Part shown: one piece after another, positions 36,332 to 48,040 of the stretch | How positions within the stretch are numbered: position 1 is the first letter of the stretch | How the letters are laid out: every line of letters starts with the position of its first letter | Source of the DNA: Paramarasmius palmivorus | Lineage: Eukaryota; Basidiomycota; Agaricomycetes; Agaricales; Marasmiaceae | Length of the DNA: 64,000 nt | Direction of reading: 5' to 3' | NCBI GenBank assembly: GCA_037176845.1 | Contig: JAYKXP010000065.1 | Coordinates: 62,001-126,000 of the forward strand | The notes under the pieces: model-generated | Told to the model about the DNA's origin: nothing | The model's input: the letters and a program-made list of their open reading frames with translations, nothing else | Database searches by the model: none | Program-made: the position numbers and the translations under genes

Positions 36332-38395
36332 TCAAACAATGACCAGATTTACCGCTTTCTCTTGTTCTATCCAAGCCAGTGTGGTGACATCCTCTGGAGA
36401 ATGAAAATAACCAACTCGTCGATATCGACCATTCGTCTCGCACGTCAGAATCAAGCCAGCAGCATACTTTGCTTGTCTGTTCCATCGCACTGGAATAACC
36501 CACACATTTTGTACGTCTTCGGTACTGTCAGGGTAGGCATTCCCAACGTGTAATTTTCCGGTGTCAGAGTCTGTTAACCATAAATCGGGCATCAGCGTGT
36601 CAGGATTCCATATCGCCTTGCGCTTGACTCCCCGCATAGTCAATGTCCCTGAGGTGACTTTTCCAAATGCAAAGTCCTCGTTGGCCAACGAAATCCCACA
36701 GCTTAATATTTCACACGTCTCAATCTCCCCGGACTCCATATCCAAACGTTCGTCCATCATAAATGCTAAAACATGTCCATCTACCGCTGCCCATGACCAC
36801 GAAGGAGCTCTATACTTTTCTGGCCTCGGATAACGAGTTTCATAGTTCTTATACCAAAGTACATCTCGTAGAAGTGTTTCTCGCCATAATCCTGCGATAT
36901 AGTCTGTCCTCCACAAGCGATGAAATTGTTCTGCTATGGCTGCAAACGCAACAAGCTTGTCTCCAGCTTTGGTGACCTCCCGTTGAGTGTAGTCACCTAG
37001 AACCTCTAACCACGACCAACAAAGGGTTCTCTCGTCGTTCTTGGATAGAGGTAGGGCTAGTTCGGATTCTGGGAGGAACAAAAGATCTGGAAGTCGCTGT
37101 CCGATCAGCGGCCCACAAACAGAGCCTCCGACATTGACAACAGAGGTTTGACAATGGTATTGAAGTGTGTGTGAAGCGTACACCAGAGAACGAGGTGAAA
37201 GGAGGCGTTCCTCGAGACACCACGCCCGTTGGTTCACCGGCTCAGACGAAGCATCGTACTGGAGCCATACCGGAGACAACGACATCCTACCAATGACGCT
37301 TTGGCTACTCGTGGTATCGTCCACACAAGGCATTGGAAACGGAAGATGACGAATGTCATCCACCGGCTCGAGACGATCCTGAAGGAACCCATCGCTGACC
37401 TTGTGCGCGCAGGCTGCGATGATAGTAAGATATGCGTTCTGGAAGATGTATCGCATCCGTGAAATCTCCCGATTCTTATCCTCGCGAGAATCTTGGAGGA
37501 TACAGAGTGCGTCTACCCAAAGGTAGCGAAGACCAAGTGAGCGTGTAGATGCGATGGCGTCTGATATTGTTTGCGGCAAAAGGTTGGAGTCTATTCCGAC
37601 GAGGTAGATATCTAAATTCTGTGTGGTTGTGCAGTGTGGTTGGGGTTCGCCCCAGACGTAGCTGAGGGCTACGTAAGGCGCACGTTCGTTGGTTGTGTTG
37701 AGATGTAATTTTACCCTTTCGAGGTCTGAGCAATCGATGACTCGAGTAGGGAGAATGGGGTCGTTTGAGTGTAAGCATATTATAGCACGGCAACGTTGGT
37801 GGGTATGGATGCATTTCTGAATGCAATCAACAGCCAGTTTACGAGTTGATAGCGCATTGAGCTGTAGTATTCGGCTTCTGGCAATGATATGAGGGGCTGA
37901 GGGATCATCTAAAAAAGAGGCATCTTCATCAATCGTAAGGCAGGTTCATCAGGGATTTCAGGCTTACCACCGTCTGTATAGACATAATAAACAGAATGGG
38001 GTATATCGTTGATCCCGAGTCTCAAGGTTAGAACGCCTTTCGGAGTGGCTACATCATGTGCGGACGTCGACCTGAAAGTGATAGTGACCTTGACGATCCG
38101 CTCTTTGTTCAAGTTCTTGACCGCCGGAAGCAAAACTTTCATACACCACCGACATTGTTCCTTGTCCGTAGATTCCTGGATTTGATTCAAAGTTGTAATG
38201 TAGGAGAACCCGCGAGATGACCAGGCCTCTTGAAAGTTCTTCTGTGTAAAAATTCCACCGTTCCGGCAAGTATGGCAAACTGGGTGCACTGATTAGTACG
38301 CCATTCGACCAGTTTGAGGTGAGATTATAATACCCACCTCCGAGATTGTTTATAGAGTCTATTGATATAGATATTGCTTCTTGTAGGAGAGACAT
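36332..38395 (-). CDS. HET-domain (heterokaryon incompatibility) protein
   Basis: HET proteins trigger cell death or growth arrest on fusion with non-self hyphae; others of the family have unknown roles. ATG at 38395 (MSLLQEAISISID), then a 48-nt intron and a zinc-ribbon-like exon 'VCHTCRNGGIFTQ' with a further 'CRWC' pair. A 46-nt intron at about 37922-37967 leads into one long exon to the stop at 36332. HET motifs in order: 'APYVALSYVWGEPQPH' (near 37640), 'LRYLWVDALCILQDSREDK', 'GFLQDR', and 'NQRAWCLEERLLSPRSLVY' (near 37220). A C-terminal domain follows with 'APSWSWAAVDGHV'. About 650 residues, intact. It lies tail to tail with SDR2 and head to head with the kinase-like pseudogene. Confidence 0.9.
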
Positions 38396-38510
38396 GGATG
38401 TAGGCAATGGTTTAGCCGATGTCGAACAGAATCAAGAAGGGTGTCTCGAGGCCCGACGATTCGTTTGTGTAGGCCCGGGTGAGAAAGTTGAGCGCTCCCT
38501 TCAGCACATC

Positions 38511-39794
38511 CACCATGGTCAAACCACAGACTCGTAAGTCCCCTCTACGCTCTTCACAGATATCCACTTTTCATCTCAGTCATTATCCTCCTCTTTCACA
38601 AAAAACTCATACGCGTCGATATCCCCCAGTGGTTGTACCTCAAAGATCTCTTTTCCGACATCTTCTACTCAAGCCAATACAACGTCGATATACCCCCAGA
38701 CATACAAGGAATCATACGCCCTTACAAGCCCAGGAATCTACGTTATCTCACTCCACGGAATCCGGCTCCTATAAGTGATATGAACGCTATCACCTCGTGA
38801 AGAGTTGACTGACCTCATCTATCTTCGCTCGGACAATAGCATAACGGATTACTGCGCAGGACAGTTTCTTCCTTCGAATGGGGCGTGTTTAAATCTAGTC
38901 GTCGAGGAGCCGCTATCAATTGACCAGCCGATAAGAGATTTCTGTCGAAAGAGGTCGTGTTGTGTTTGAATCCACAAGATGGGGAGGTTATACCACGAGG
39001 TTTTAAGGCGAGTCTTCCAATATTCGGCGGTAGATTATCGCTCATTTCCTGCTCTAAATCATAGGCTCGCGTTGCGCCCGGGTAATGCAAGTAACCGTGT
39101 ATGGTGCAAACTCATCGACAACGACAAGCTAGGCGTTCAAGACTCTAGAACCTTTGAACCTCTTTTCATCGTATCGCTACTCTCCTTCTACCCCGAAACC
39201 TGCTTTTCACTGGTCGATACCTCGTTGTAATGCCCGACTATGGCTATGCCTCGAATATCGTCGACGGCTCCAGTCTTTCAGGAGACTCCATGTCGTCACT
39301 GGCCAGCTTCTCGAAGCCGTTCAATTTCTACATTCTCACAAGCTATGTCATCTCGATATCAAGCCCGAAACCTGGCGATGGGCTATCGACTCTGGATCCG
39401 AGGGCGTTCGATTCGGGTTGGGTGATGTATGGAAAGCCACCCTGTGCTGTTAGGGGTGCGACTGGGACGTACAAGTTTGTGTGCGCCGGAGGTGAGGAGG
39501 TGATTTGATTGCAAGGCGCTTCAAGAGCAAGGAGAGAAAGACAATCCGTCGCCGCCGTTGTACAACCCGTGGAAAGCAGACGCCTGGGCTATAGGCAACA
39601 CAGTTCGTATACTCATGAATAAAAGAGAGGCGGCTGTTGATGGTTGGCACGAGTTCGTTGAGTTTAGTCGGTGGATGATGGATGAGAGGCCGTCGATGAT
39701 CAGGGCTTTGGAGAGGCCTGATGCGATCTTCAAGTTGGCGTTGGTTTCTCAAGGCAAACTCAAATACGGTATCGTCTGGCTCAAGTCAACTTGA
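38511..39794 (+). pseudogene. Kinase-like protein K0, decayed
   Basis: Plus-strand relative of the K proteins at 43367 and 48041. Begins MVKPQT at 38515, one intron, then 'LIRVDIPQWLYLKDLFSDIF' and 'IIRPYKPRNLRYLTPRNPAP', with a frameshift at about 38795. 'YCAGQFLPSNGACLNLVVEE' follows in another frame. The catalytic loop 'CHLDIKP' is kept (39345-39365), but a 1-nt loss directly after it throws the IDLGWV region out of frame. The final 'YNPWKADAWAIGNTVRILMN' and 'FSRWMMDERPSMIRALERPD' are readable again to a stop at 39794. More diverged from K1 and K2 than they are from each other, so an older copy. Confidence 0.8.
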
Positions 39795-40202
39795 TTCGTT
39801 CGTTCAAGACCATGTATTTCCCGTCGGCATGCCACTTAATACATGAATGAACAAGATCTTACTGGTTATTTATAAAGTGATCCATTTGACGCGTTTTCCT
39901 CAAAAGGCTTCTAGTACTGAGGCATCATATATCATACGCGGGAGGGGAACGAAATCAGAAGGAATGAACCGTTTAGCCAGACAATAGTCGTAAATGCACA
40001 TGCACACCCGCTGATCAAGCATAACTGCTGTCAGTCACCCGTTCACATCCTGTGGGCGTCGCATTGAATATGTTTTCCTTCTGATGTTTTTCCCGGTTTC
40101 TAGGTCCGAATAACGGCGCTGCTATCAGTATGTGCTACTTTTACTTATCTGTCGCATTTTCTTTGTCGTATTCCCCACTCCCATCATTGTCTTAGGAACT
40201 AC
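39795..40202. other. Intergenic, promoter side of the Zn2Cys6 chimera
   Basis: No gene supported; contains the putative 5' UTR/promoter of the gene at 40203. Confidence 0.4.
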
Positions 40203-42904
40203 ATGGCTTTCAACGCTTCATCCGCCCTATTCCACCAGGCCCAACCTCAGGATTACGATCAGCGATACCGGGAGTTCGTTGATTCGTATTCTGTGCAGCA
40301 GCGTCAAGACGAGTCGACCCCAACAGCAGGTCAAATAACCCCAGCATCCGACTTATCTCGGCTGGCTTCTTGGACAGGACACGCTGAAGATACCGTTCAT
40401 AGCCTATTTCATACATCTTCACCGGCGACAAGTACGTACCTTGTAAACCCGCGGCGGCTCCAGGAACATGCTGATTCTCGAATCTCCAGCTCCAGAGCAA
40501 TCTGACGTGCCCCTCACAACGTCGCCCAGTCATAATGATACCGGTAACGGAAAGAATGAGAATGAGAACAAGGGTGGAGTAGTGCGACTGTGAGTGTGTT
40601 TCGACCCTGCCCGCGGAAATCTTGTCTGTGATAATGGTTCCAAAATCGGCAATTCTATCCCACCGGTGACTGCCCACGCTGTCATCCCCACTCTGAGTCT
40701 ACTCTGAACTATGGCAAATCACAAACCTCACCCATTCTCATTGAATTCGCGGCTTTTTTTGATCCTGGCTGACTCTTACACGCCGTAGGCCTGGAGCATG
40801 CACCTTTTGCAAGAAATTGAAGGTTCCCGCTTCTCATTTCCTTTCGCGACAAGCTCGATGACTGATCAAAACCTCTGAATCGTAGATGAAATGTGACTTT
40901 CCAGAAGGCGAAAACACATGCAAGAGGTGCAAGGTCCAAGATCGCGTTTGTATAGTCGAAGGACGAAGGCGAGGAGGCACACCAAATTTAAAGTAGGTCT
41001 TGTTCTCACTGCGTACGGTTTTGGTATTATTCGGCTCGACCTTTCTTCTTCTTCTTCTTTGCTTTCTCCGAACTCTTCACTCCTGGGGTGAAATGCTGTC
41101 AAGAGATAACCTTCACAGGTGCTGTGCTCGCACCCAACCCCGACAGTTGTCGATACTCAATCAGCTCCTTAGTTTTATGAACGCGTCACCTACGTTTTCA
41201 GAGCCCGTTGAAGTTTTACTCCCTTTCCGCCTCTTTTCTCGACTGGTTCATCATTTTCTGACCTTTTGACCCCCTTTTAGCAAACGAGAATACTTACTTG
41301 CGCAGATCAAGCAAAGGGATTCCGTTATCGAATCGTTGTTACGACAGGTGAGCGAGGTCCATTGTCGACAGTATGACGCTCGCTGAAAAATCGTTCAGGC
41401 ACTATATACCCCCAACGAAGAGCCCTCATCAGCTCCGACCGACGAAAATCCAATCAAAGGAGCAAGCGCGGACGCTGGTCAAGAGGAACTGGTTCGTCAA
41501 GTCGAACTCAGCATGGATCGAGAAAAATCAGCCTTAGAGGACCTCAAAGCTATTCTTCGCGACCGGGAGTATCGGAATATGGTTTCTCAGAAAGGGGACT
41601 TGACACGATCGCTTCAAAATCTACTCTATCCAGTGAGTGCCCTTGATGTACACCCTTTCTAATCATTTCGTTGGAGTAACTCTTAACCATAGGAAAAGCC
41701 TTTTCTCCCCGAGCTGCAGGGTATACACGAGGTACATTTACAACGATTATTAGTGGTTCCGCGCACTCATCAGTATCAGCGGTACGACCGTTTGGTCCAG
41801 TCAAGCAAGGATATTGCAACCGAGATTGCAGCTTATGGAATGCGTGGGCTGTTCAGTATGCTCGTACTGTTGAACCCTTCCTGATATATTTCTCAGAGTT
41901 TGATATGGCTGTCGTGAAGCTCTGTGCAGATCAAAGCCTCTCGATAGAGGAGCGAGAGGAAGTTATTGACGAGTTTGTCGAAGTATGTGTTTCCTTTTAT
42001 GTTTCCTACATCGAGGGTCAACGATGTTTCGTAGCGAGCAAACCGATTCAAGGAAGAAGCCGACACTGTGAACACCCGCTTCAAGATATTGCATGATGAC
42101 TTCGCCAACTTCCAGGGCAAGTTCATACTCTTGGCTCAAAACAAAGAGAAGGAAGCCGAGAAGGAGATAGAGCAGGCAACGAAAGAATTGAAGGATCTAG
42201 GGGATCAGTTGGGTGGTCTTGTGAGGAGAGCGTTCGGCTGTCTCGGTGGTGGAATCTTGTTCTTTGGCGCTGCGCATGCGGCGACCTATCCGCTGCCTGC
42301 CTACTCTGACAGCTTCTTCGTGAGTTCACAAAACCTATTTATCATTATGAGTGTTATCATTTCTCAGGTCGGTGCGTTGATAGTCCTGGGTGTTTCTATG
42401 GTCGTCGGTCTCTTTTTGACAGTTAAAATGATCGGTAAACCTATTTTGTTCATTGCCAGGTTTCACAGGCTAACTTTTGTCAAGCTATACCCAGTGACAT
42501 GAACGTAAAGCGAAGGAAGATTGAATCTCTGCAGAAAAATGTCGAAGAGATCAGAGACTCTTGCAGTGTGCTAAAGGCCACGGGAACTGACGTGTTAGCC
42601 ACAGGCTGGAACGACGGTATTTCAGCAATAAGCCGCCTCTGGCAGAATGTACAACGGGACGCTGTTGACATAAAGTCTTGGCTTGTACAAGGTGCCAACA
42701 TGGCTGTGAGTACCCTGGCAAGGTCAAAAGATTCGAACTCATTATGCTTCACAGCATGTACCCGGATACATGAAAGTATGCCTTGAACATGATGTTAGCG
42801 TCTGTGAGTGACTGACATGTCCACTGTTATGTTATCCCACATTGACGTTTTTTGAAGACAAGAATATGGCGGCATATTTGAATCAATATGCTAGAAGTGC
42901 CTGA
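40203..42904 (+). CDS. Chimeric gene: Zn(II)2Cys6 domain joined to helical membrane-hairpin protein (P1)
   Basis: ATG at 40203. Exons 1-2 are low complexity (Ser, Thr, Gln). Next comes a complete fungal binuclear zinc cluster, 'ACTFCKKLK' and 'MKCDFPEGENTCKRCKVQD' with its final Cys in 'VCIVEGRR' (40790-40990), then 'IKQRDSVIESLLRQ' and an acidic linker to about 41632. After a standard intron the frame continues directly with 'EKPFLPELQGIHE', which is the middle of the P family (see 45943). It then has 'LVQSSKDIATEIAAYG', 'KEKEAEKEIEQATKELKDLG', a hydrophobic hairpin ('FGCLGGGILFFGAAHAA' and 'GALIVLGVSMVVGLFLTV'), a second long helix, 'WNDGISAISRLWQNV' and 'MAAYLNQYARSA', stop 42904. Every junction I checked is in phase. 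The N-terminal third of P is missing. It may be a real fusion or two adjacent genes, the second truncated. Confidence 0.65.
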
Positions 42905-43366
42905 ACACTGAATGCCTCAATTACGGGCAGCAACCTCGGTACTCGTGCGTTCAGATTCTTCGAGTGTCCAGATTTTCGAAAGTGCTGACATTTCGATGTC
43001 AGCCACAACCCGAATGGATTACCTGTACAAGACTGAAATTTCTTTTCGCGGTCCTTAACATACATACAAGCGACAAATGTAGTGTAGCGTCTTCCGGCTC
43101 AATCCAGTTATGTATTTTGTACATTGACGCGTACGATGCGGGAGTTGTGGCACAGGGCAGCGCACTGTTTATCTCTTATCAATGAATGCCTGAACTATTT
43201 TGAATGCATCTAGAACTAATAATCAGGCCCACAGGAGCTGAAAGTCGAAATTCATATTTTAACATAACACCGTGCACAAACTTTGGTTGAGAGGCGGAGA
43301 AGGTACGTTAGTGACGAATCGAGAAGTCCGAGAATGGCTTGATTGTAACGCATTGAGCAGCTCAAA
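42905..43366. other. Convergent 3' region of P1 and K1
   Basis: 3' flanks of P1 and K1. This DNA is itself duplicated at 47503-48040 (for example the 'ctagaactaataatcaggcc' block at about 43209 and 47802), so the module was copied as one piece including non-coding DNA. Confidence 0.65.
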
Positions 43367-44491
43367 TCACAGACCACTTTGCGTATAACCAGTACTTTCA
43401 TTCAGGGAAAAGACATCCAGGCGAGGGACATACACAACCCTGAACGAAAAGAATAAGCTAACTTGACTCCGAATCCGACGACCAATCTTTCTCTTTTGCC
43501 TTGAAACATCCAACACCGACTTGAAAACCGCATCAAACCTCTCCAACGCCTTGATCATCGACGGCCTATCCTCCATCATCCACCGACTAAACTCATCGAG
43601 CTCGTGCCAACCATCAACAACCACCTCTTTTTTATTCATTAAGATACGAACCGTATGGCCTATAGCCCAAGCGTCTACTTTCCATGGGTCATACAATGGT
43701 GGTGGATCTCCTTCCTCGGTTTCCTCCCAATCAAACCATTTCCTCACCTCTGGCGCTACACACTCGTAAGTCCCAGCAGAGCCTTGAGGCATGCACGGTG
43801 GCTTCCCATACATTACCCAACCCAGGTCAATCACCGTTAGATCTGAAGTACGATGGTCCATAGCAAGATTGTGTGGCTTGATATCGAGATGACATAGATT
43901 ATGAGAATGTAGGAATTGAATGGCTTCGATGAGTTGCCGGGTAATGACGTGGAGCCTGGTACCCGAAAGACTGCGGCCATTGACTGCGTTCAAGTCATAG
44001 CCATAGTCAGGCATTGCAATGAGGTGATGGCCACTGGGGAGGAGGTATGGGGGTAGAACAAGAGAAGCGATGCGATGAGAAGACGGATCCGAAGGTTCGA
44101 GAGTTTTGAAAGTTTCCAGTTCGTCGTCGTCGATGAGTTTGCACCACACACTAGTGCTCAAGCTGTACGTTGGAGTAGGAGGTCATAACTATCCTATTGA
44201 GCGACTCACTTTAAAACCCCGCGGTATAACCTCCGAGTCGCCATCCCGTTCGTTCAAATAAGACATGACCTCCTTCAACAAAAAACGTTGTTCCCCCCCT
44301 CTTCCGAAAGCATAACTGGAATCTCCTAGCAATGGAAAATATGTTGAGAGCAGAGCTGGAGCAGAGACCACCGTATCCAACTCGCAGAAAGGTGCAAGGA
44401 TCCGGGACTCTTTTTCGGCTCTTTCTTCGGTGTGGATGTTTTCCCACGGCAAATGCTCTTTCCAGAACTTCGACGACGCATGAACGCTCAT
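43367..44491 (-). pseudogene. Kinase-like protein K1, probable pseudogene
   Basis: Close copy of K2. ATG at 44491 opens an exon unlike the K2 N-terminus ('MSVHASSKFWKEHLPWENI') that joins family sequence at 'EQRFLLKEVMSYLNERDGD' and ends '...VIPRGFK' at a gtgagt donor. K2 has 30 nt after its matching acceptor encoding 'ARVAPGYIGA'; here 29 nt of that are missing. A normally spliced message would shift frame and stop within four codons. The rest is perfectly preserved: 'SVWCKLIDDDELETFKTLEP', 'MPDYGYDLNAVNGRSLSGT', 'CHLDIKPHNLAMD', 'VIDLGWVMYG', 'TYECVAPEV', then 'DAWAIGHTVRILMN'. Recent inactivation, or an alternative splice/start I cannot see. Confidence 0.65.
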
Positions 44492-45942
44492 CGTATCATA
44501 CTCTTTGTTCAGGTTGCTCCGGGCAGTCTGTTACACTTATTCGCTGTGCTAATTAGGGAGTACATTCATACCCTGTCTCCAGGCCTTAAACACCGCCAAA
44601 CCAATATCCAATATAGAAGACTTACCTTGAGACCTAGCCAGCTGCGCGACTGTTCATGCGTTCACCACTGATGTCCGACCGCCCTCACTCTCTCTCTCAA
44701 AAAGGGAGGAGACCTGTCTGCTTACAAGAGACTACCACTGATGCATATGGACTCTTGCTCGTTGACTTCCTACCGGCCTTCACTTTTCTTCAGCTCAAAA
44801 CACTCTAGTCATACACGCTTGAAATTGCTCACGTCAAGACGAATTCCTCGTTCATTCAGGTCATAGAGTCGGACCCGGCGTAGGCCGACATTTCGTTTCT
44901 ATGGGGCCGATGATGCAAAAGAAAGATGGCTAGGATTAATGGTTCTTCACTTTGGTTCAGAAATAATCAGCTCAACACCGACATCCAAGAACCGTTCTGC
45001 ACAACTTTGACACCGGCAAACCTACTCCACAGGTCAAAGGATAGGATCTTCTAAGCGAAGAGTTCTTGAGTGTTCAGTAGATCAACCATTCCGAGTCATG
45101 TTACGCCGCGATGGTGAGTTATTCCTTTACTGTGTTATCTGTTATTATTCGCTTCACTTACATGCAGAGGTCTTCGATGTCATTCAGACATGACCTGAGG
45201 CAATGGATCTGACTTTTTACCGGCCATATTCTTCTCCGAGAGCACCCTAGATCGTTCAACCCTGAATTCGAGGTACTTTTCGGACTTTTTTAATTCCGAC
45301 GTTGACATTCATACCGCAGAATTCAATCATGTCTTCCTTTGTGCTGTGAGATGTGACGTATAGTCGAGGGCTACCGCATGTAAAATTCAGTATAAAGGCG
45401 CATGCACTCCTTCACTGCTCGTGAAGTGAACCCCAACTGCCACCTTCACATAGTGTTATCTGCTAGTTCTGACAAGGTGAGTTATCTATATAATCTCCCT
45501 CTTCCGTCGTTCAGTGGAATGTGATGCAAGAACAGTGCGCGCTGTCAAGTCGCCTTCGAATTTCTATTCTGTCGGTGCATATCGATATGAATTCCCACTC
45601 CAAAGGCAACATGGAGTAAATCTAGCTGAACAAACACACGACATGAAGAATTAAAGCCTATTCGGCTCATTGGAGGATACACGCTCAAGAGCTTGTGCCA
45701 CCATATCAACTTGCAGGCAGCACATGTGGCAATCAAGGTGCAATGACTTCATTTGTCACCTGTATTTTAGTGCACTTGAGCTCATGATCACAAACATGGC
45801 CCCAAGTTCTGGCACTTTTTGGGCCTTAGGTCGATTTGGAGTTCCGTAAGGTGCGCGAAGTATTGTGTATTTAAGGCGTTCTCTCCAGGCTACAAAGACG
45901 ACACCCACTTCCATACCTTGTCTCTTTTACTCTCAGATAACC
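44492..45942. other. Intergenic between the two P-K modules
   Basis: No supported protein gene. A TATA-like 'gtataaagg' occurs at about 45391, about 550 nt before the P2 ATG, followed by a GT donor-like 'caaggtgagtt' at 45475, so a long 5' UTR exon of P2 or a short non-coding transcript is possible. A second 'gtatttaagg' lies at about 45867, about 75 nt before the P2 ATG. Confidence 0.4.
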
Positions 45943-47502
45943 ATGGCCGATACAAACTCTGCTCCCTCTCTCGATGAGGTGCTCGCTCACCTCAAGAAAC
46001 AACTTGGTCCAAACCCAACAGCCAAATCGATTTCGGTTGTTGTCAAGGAACTGCCTGATTCCTACCGCGACGTTCTTCTGTCAAAGCCCGTAGACCAACC
46101 AGTTTTGGACGATGATCAGAAGAAGGCTGCCGCTATCGAGGTTGCGAAAGAATTGTCAAACGATGAGAACGCCGAGCTGCTCAAGGAGGCTGCCGATGCT
46201 GCTGCCACCGCCGTCAAAAAGCTACAGGAGATGTTCATCTCCCTCGAATCGAAGCTCTCATCCATCGATACCCAACATAAGGACAAGCCTTTTCTTCCCG
46301 ACCTACAGAATCTACACAAGGTACAACCACATACATTAATAGCGCTATGTAATTGCTAATATCCGTCTCCAGCGATATAACGTTTTGGTTCAGTCAAGCA
46401 AGGACATCGCAACCGAGATTGCAGCTTATGGAACGCGTAGGCAATCTGATATGATAATACAATCGAACCCTTCTTGATATATTTCTCAGAATTTGACACA
46501 GTCGTCGTAAAGTTCTGCGCAGATCAAAGCCTCTCGACAGAGGACCGAAAGGAAGTTATTGACAAATTCATCAAGGTGTGTGTTTCTTTCTATAATCCTC
46601 ACGTTGAGGACTAACGAACGTTTACAGGAAGCAGACCGGTTCAAGGAAGAAGCCGACACTCTGAACACCAACTTCAAAGAATTGCATACTGACTTTGCCG
46701 AGTTCAAAGGCAAGTTCACACATTGGGCTGAAAACAAAGAGAAGGAGATAGAGAAGGAAATAGAGCAGGCAACCAAAGAACTAAAGGCCCTGGAGAAGCA
46801 GTTGAGCAATCTTATGTGGGGTGTGGTAGGATGTCTCGGTGGCGGACTCTTGTCTTCCTTTGGCGCTGCATACGCGGCGATCTATCTACTGCCTGCCTAT
46901 TCGACCAGTATCATTGTGGGTGTACAAACCTTATTTGTCGTCGTGCGTCTTATCATTTTCCAGGTTGGTGCATTGATAGTCCTGGGTGTTTCTATGGTTG
47001 TTGCTCTTGTCTTGGCCGTCAAAATTTTTGGTAAAGCTACTTGTGTTCATTGGCAGTTTCATTGGCTAATTTTTGTCAAGCCGTGACCAGTGAAATCAGT
47101 GCAAAGAAAAAGAAGATCGAAGACTTGCAGAAAACGGTTGGAGAGATCAGGGCCTCTCGTAGTGAACTTGAGGAGGCAGGGACCAGCGCCTTAGTCGCCT
47201 GGAACGACGGTATTTCAGCAATAAGCCACCTCTGGCAATCCGTCCAACACGACGCTGTCGAAATCAAGTCTTGGCTCAAGCAAGGTGCTAACATGGCTGT
47301 AAGTACCGCGATAGTGTCCGGAAGATTTGTGCTCATTATACTTCACAGAAAGTCCCCAAATACATGAAAGACTGCCTTGATCATGACGTTGGCGTCTGTG
47401 AGTAACTGGCTTACTGATTCGTCCACCATGAATCCCCACATTGACGATTCAAAAGACAATAAAATGGCAGTGTATTTGGATCAGTATGCCAGCAGTGCAT
47501 AA
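45943..47502 (+). CDS. Helical membrane-hairpin protein P2 (ClyA/HBL-like candidate)
   Basis: Complete member of family P. ATG at 45943 (MADTNSAPSLDEVLAHL). The N-terminal helical third ends 'KPFLPDLQNLHK'. Next exons give 'LVQSSKDIATEIAAYG', 'FCADQSLSTEDRKEVIDKFI', then a long coiled coil with 'KEKEIEKEIEQATKELKAL'. A central hydrophobic hairpin follows ('GCLGGGLLSSFGAAYAAIYL' and 'GALIVLGVSMVVALVLAV'), then a second coiled coil 'KKKKIEDLQKTVGEIRAS', 'WNDGISAISHLWQSV', and the C-terminal 'VPKYMKDCLDHDVGVY' and 'MAVYLDQYASSA', stop 47502. Two long helices flanking a membrane hairpin is the layout of ClyA/HBL-type alpha pore formers. This is an inference from layout, not a match. It faces K2 tail to tail, as P1 faces K1. 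Confidence 0.7.
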
Positions 47503-48040
47503 ACGTTGGTTGACTCGAATGTGGGCAGCGATTTCGACATTCAGTGCGTTCAGATTCTTCGGTTATCCAAATGTTTGAAAGTGCTGACATTTCAGTGTCA
47601 GCTATAACTCGAATGGACCACCTGTAAAAGACTGACATTTCTTCTCCTTTTCCCCAACATACATGAAAAGCGACAAATATAGTAACGATTGTAACGTCTT
47701 CCAGCTCAATCCAGTGATATATTTTGTACATTGGCGCGTACGATTGCGGGAGTTGCGCGACGGGGCGGCGTATCGACGAATGCCTGAACTATTTCGAATG
47801 GATCTAGAACTAATAATCAGGCCTCTAGAAGCCAAAAGTCGACATAGATAATTGAACAAAACACCGCGCACAAGCGTTGGCGGAGAGGCGGAGAAGGCTT
47901 AATGGCGAATCGATGAGTCCGAGAAAGGCTTGATTGAAACGCGTCAGACCACGTTACGTATAACCAATGCTTCCGTTCATTCAGGGGGAAAAAAAACATG
48001 CAAACAAGGGATATACATGACCCTGAACGAACGGAATGAG
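47503..48040. other. Convergent 3' region of P2 and K2
   Basis: Duplicate of 42905-43366 with indels. No gene seen. Confidence 0.6.

Noticed and set aside
36332..38289. HET gene starting at 38289
   Set aside because: The codon there is GTG. An ATG at 38395 plus a 48-nt intron joins in frame and gives a proper start.
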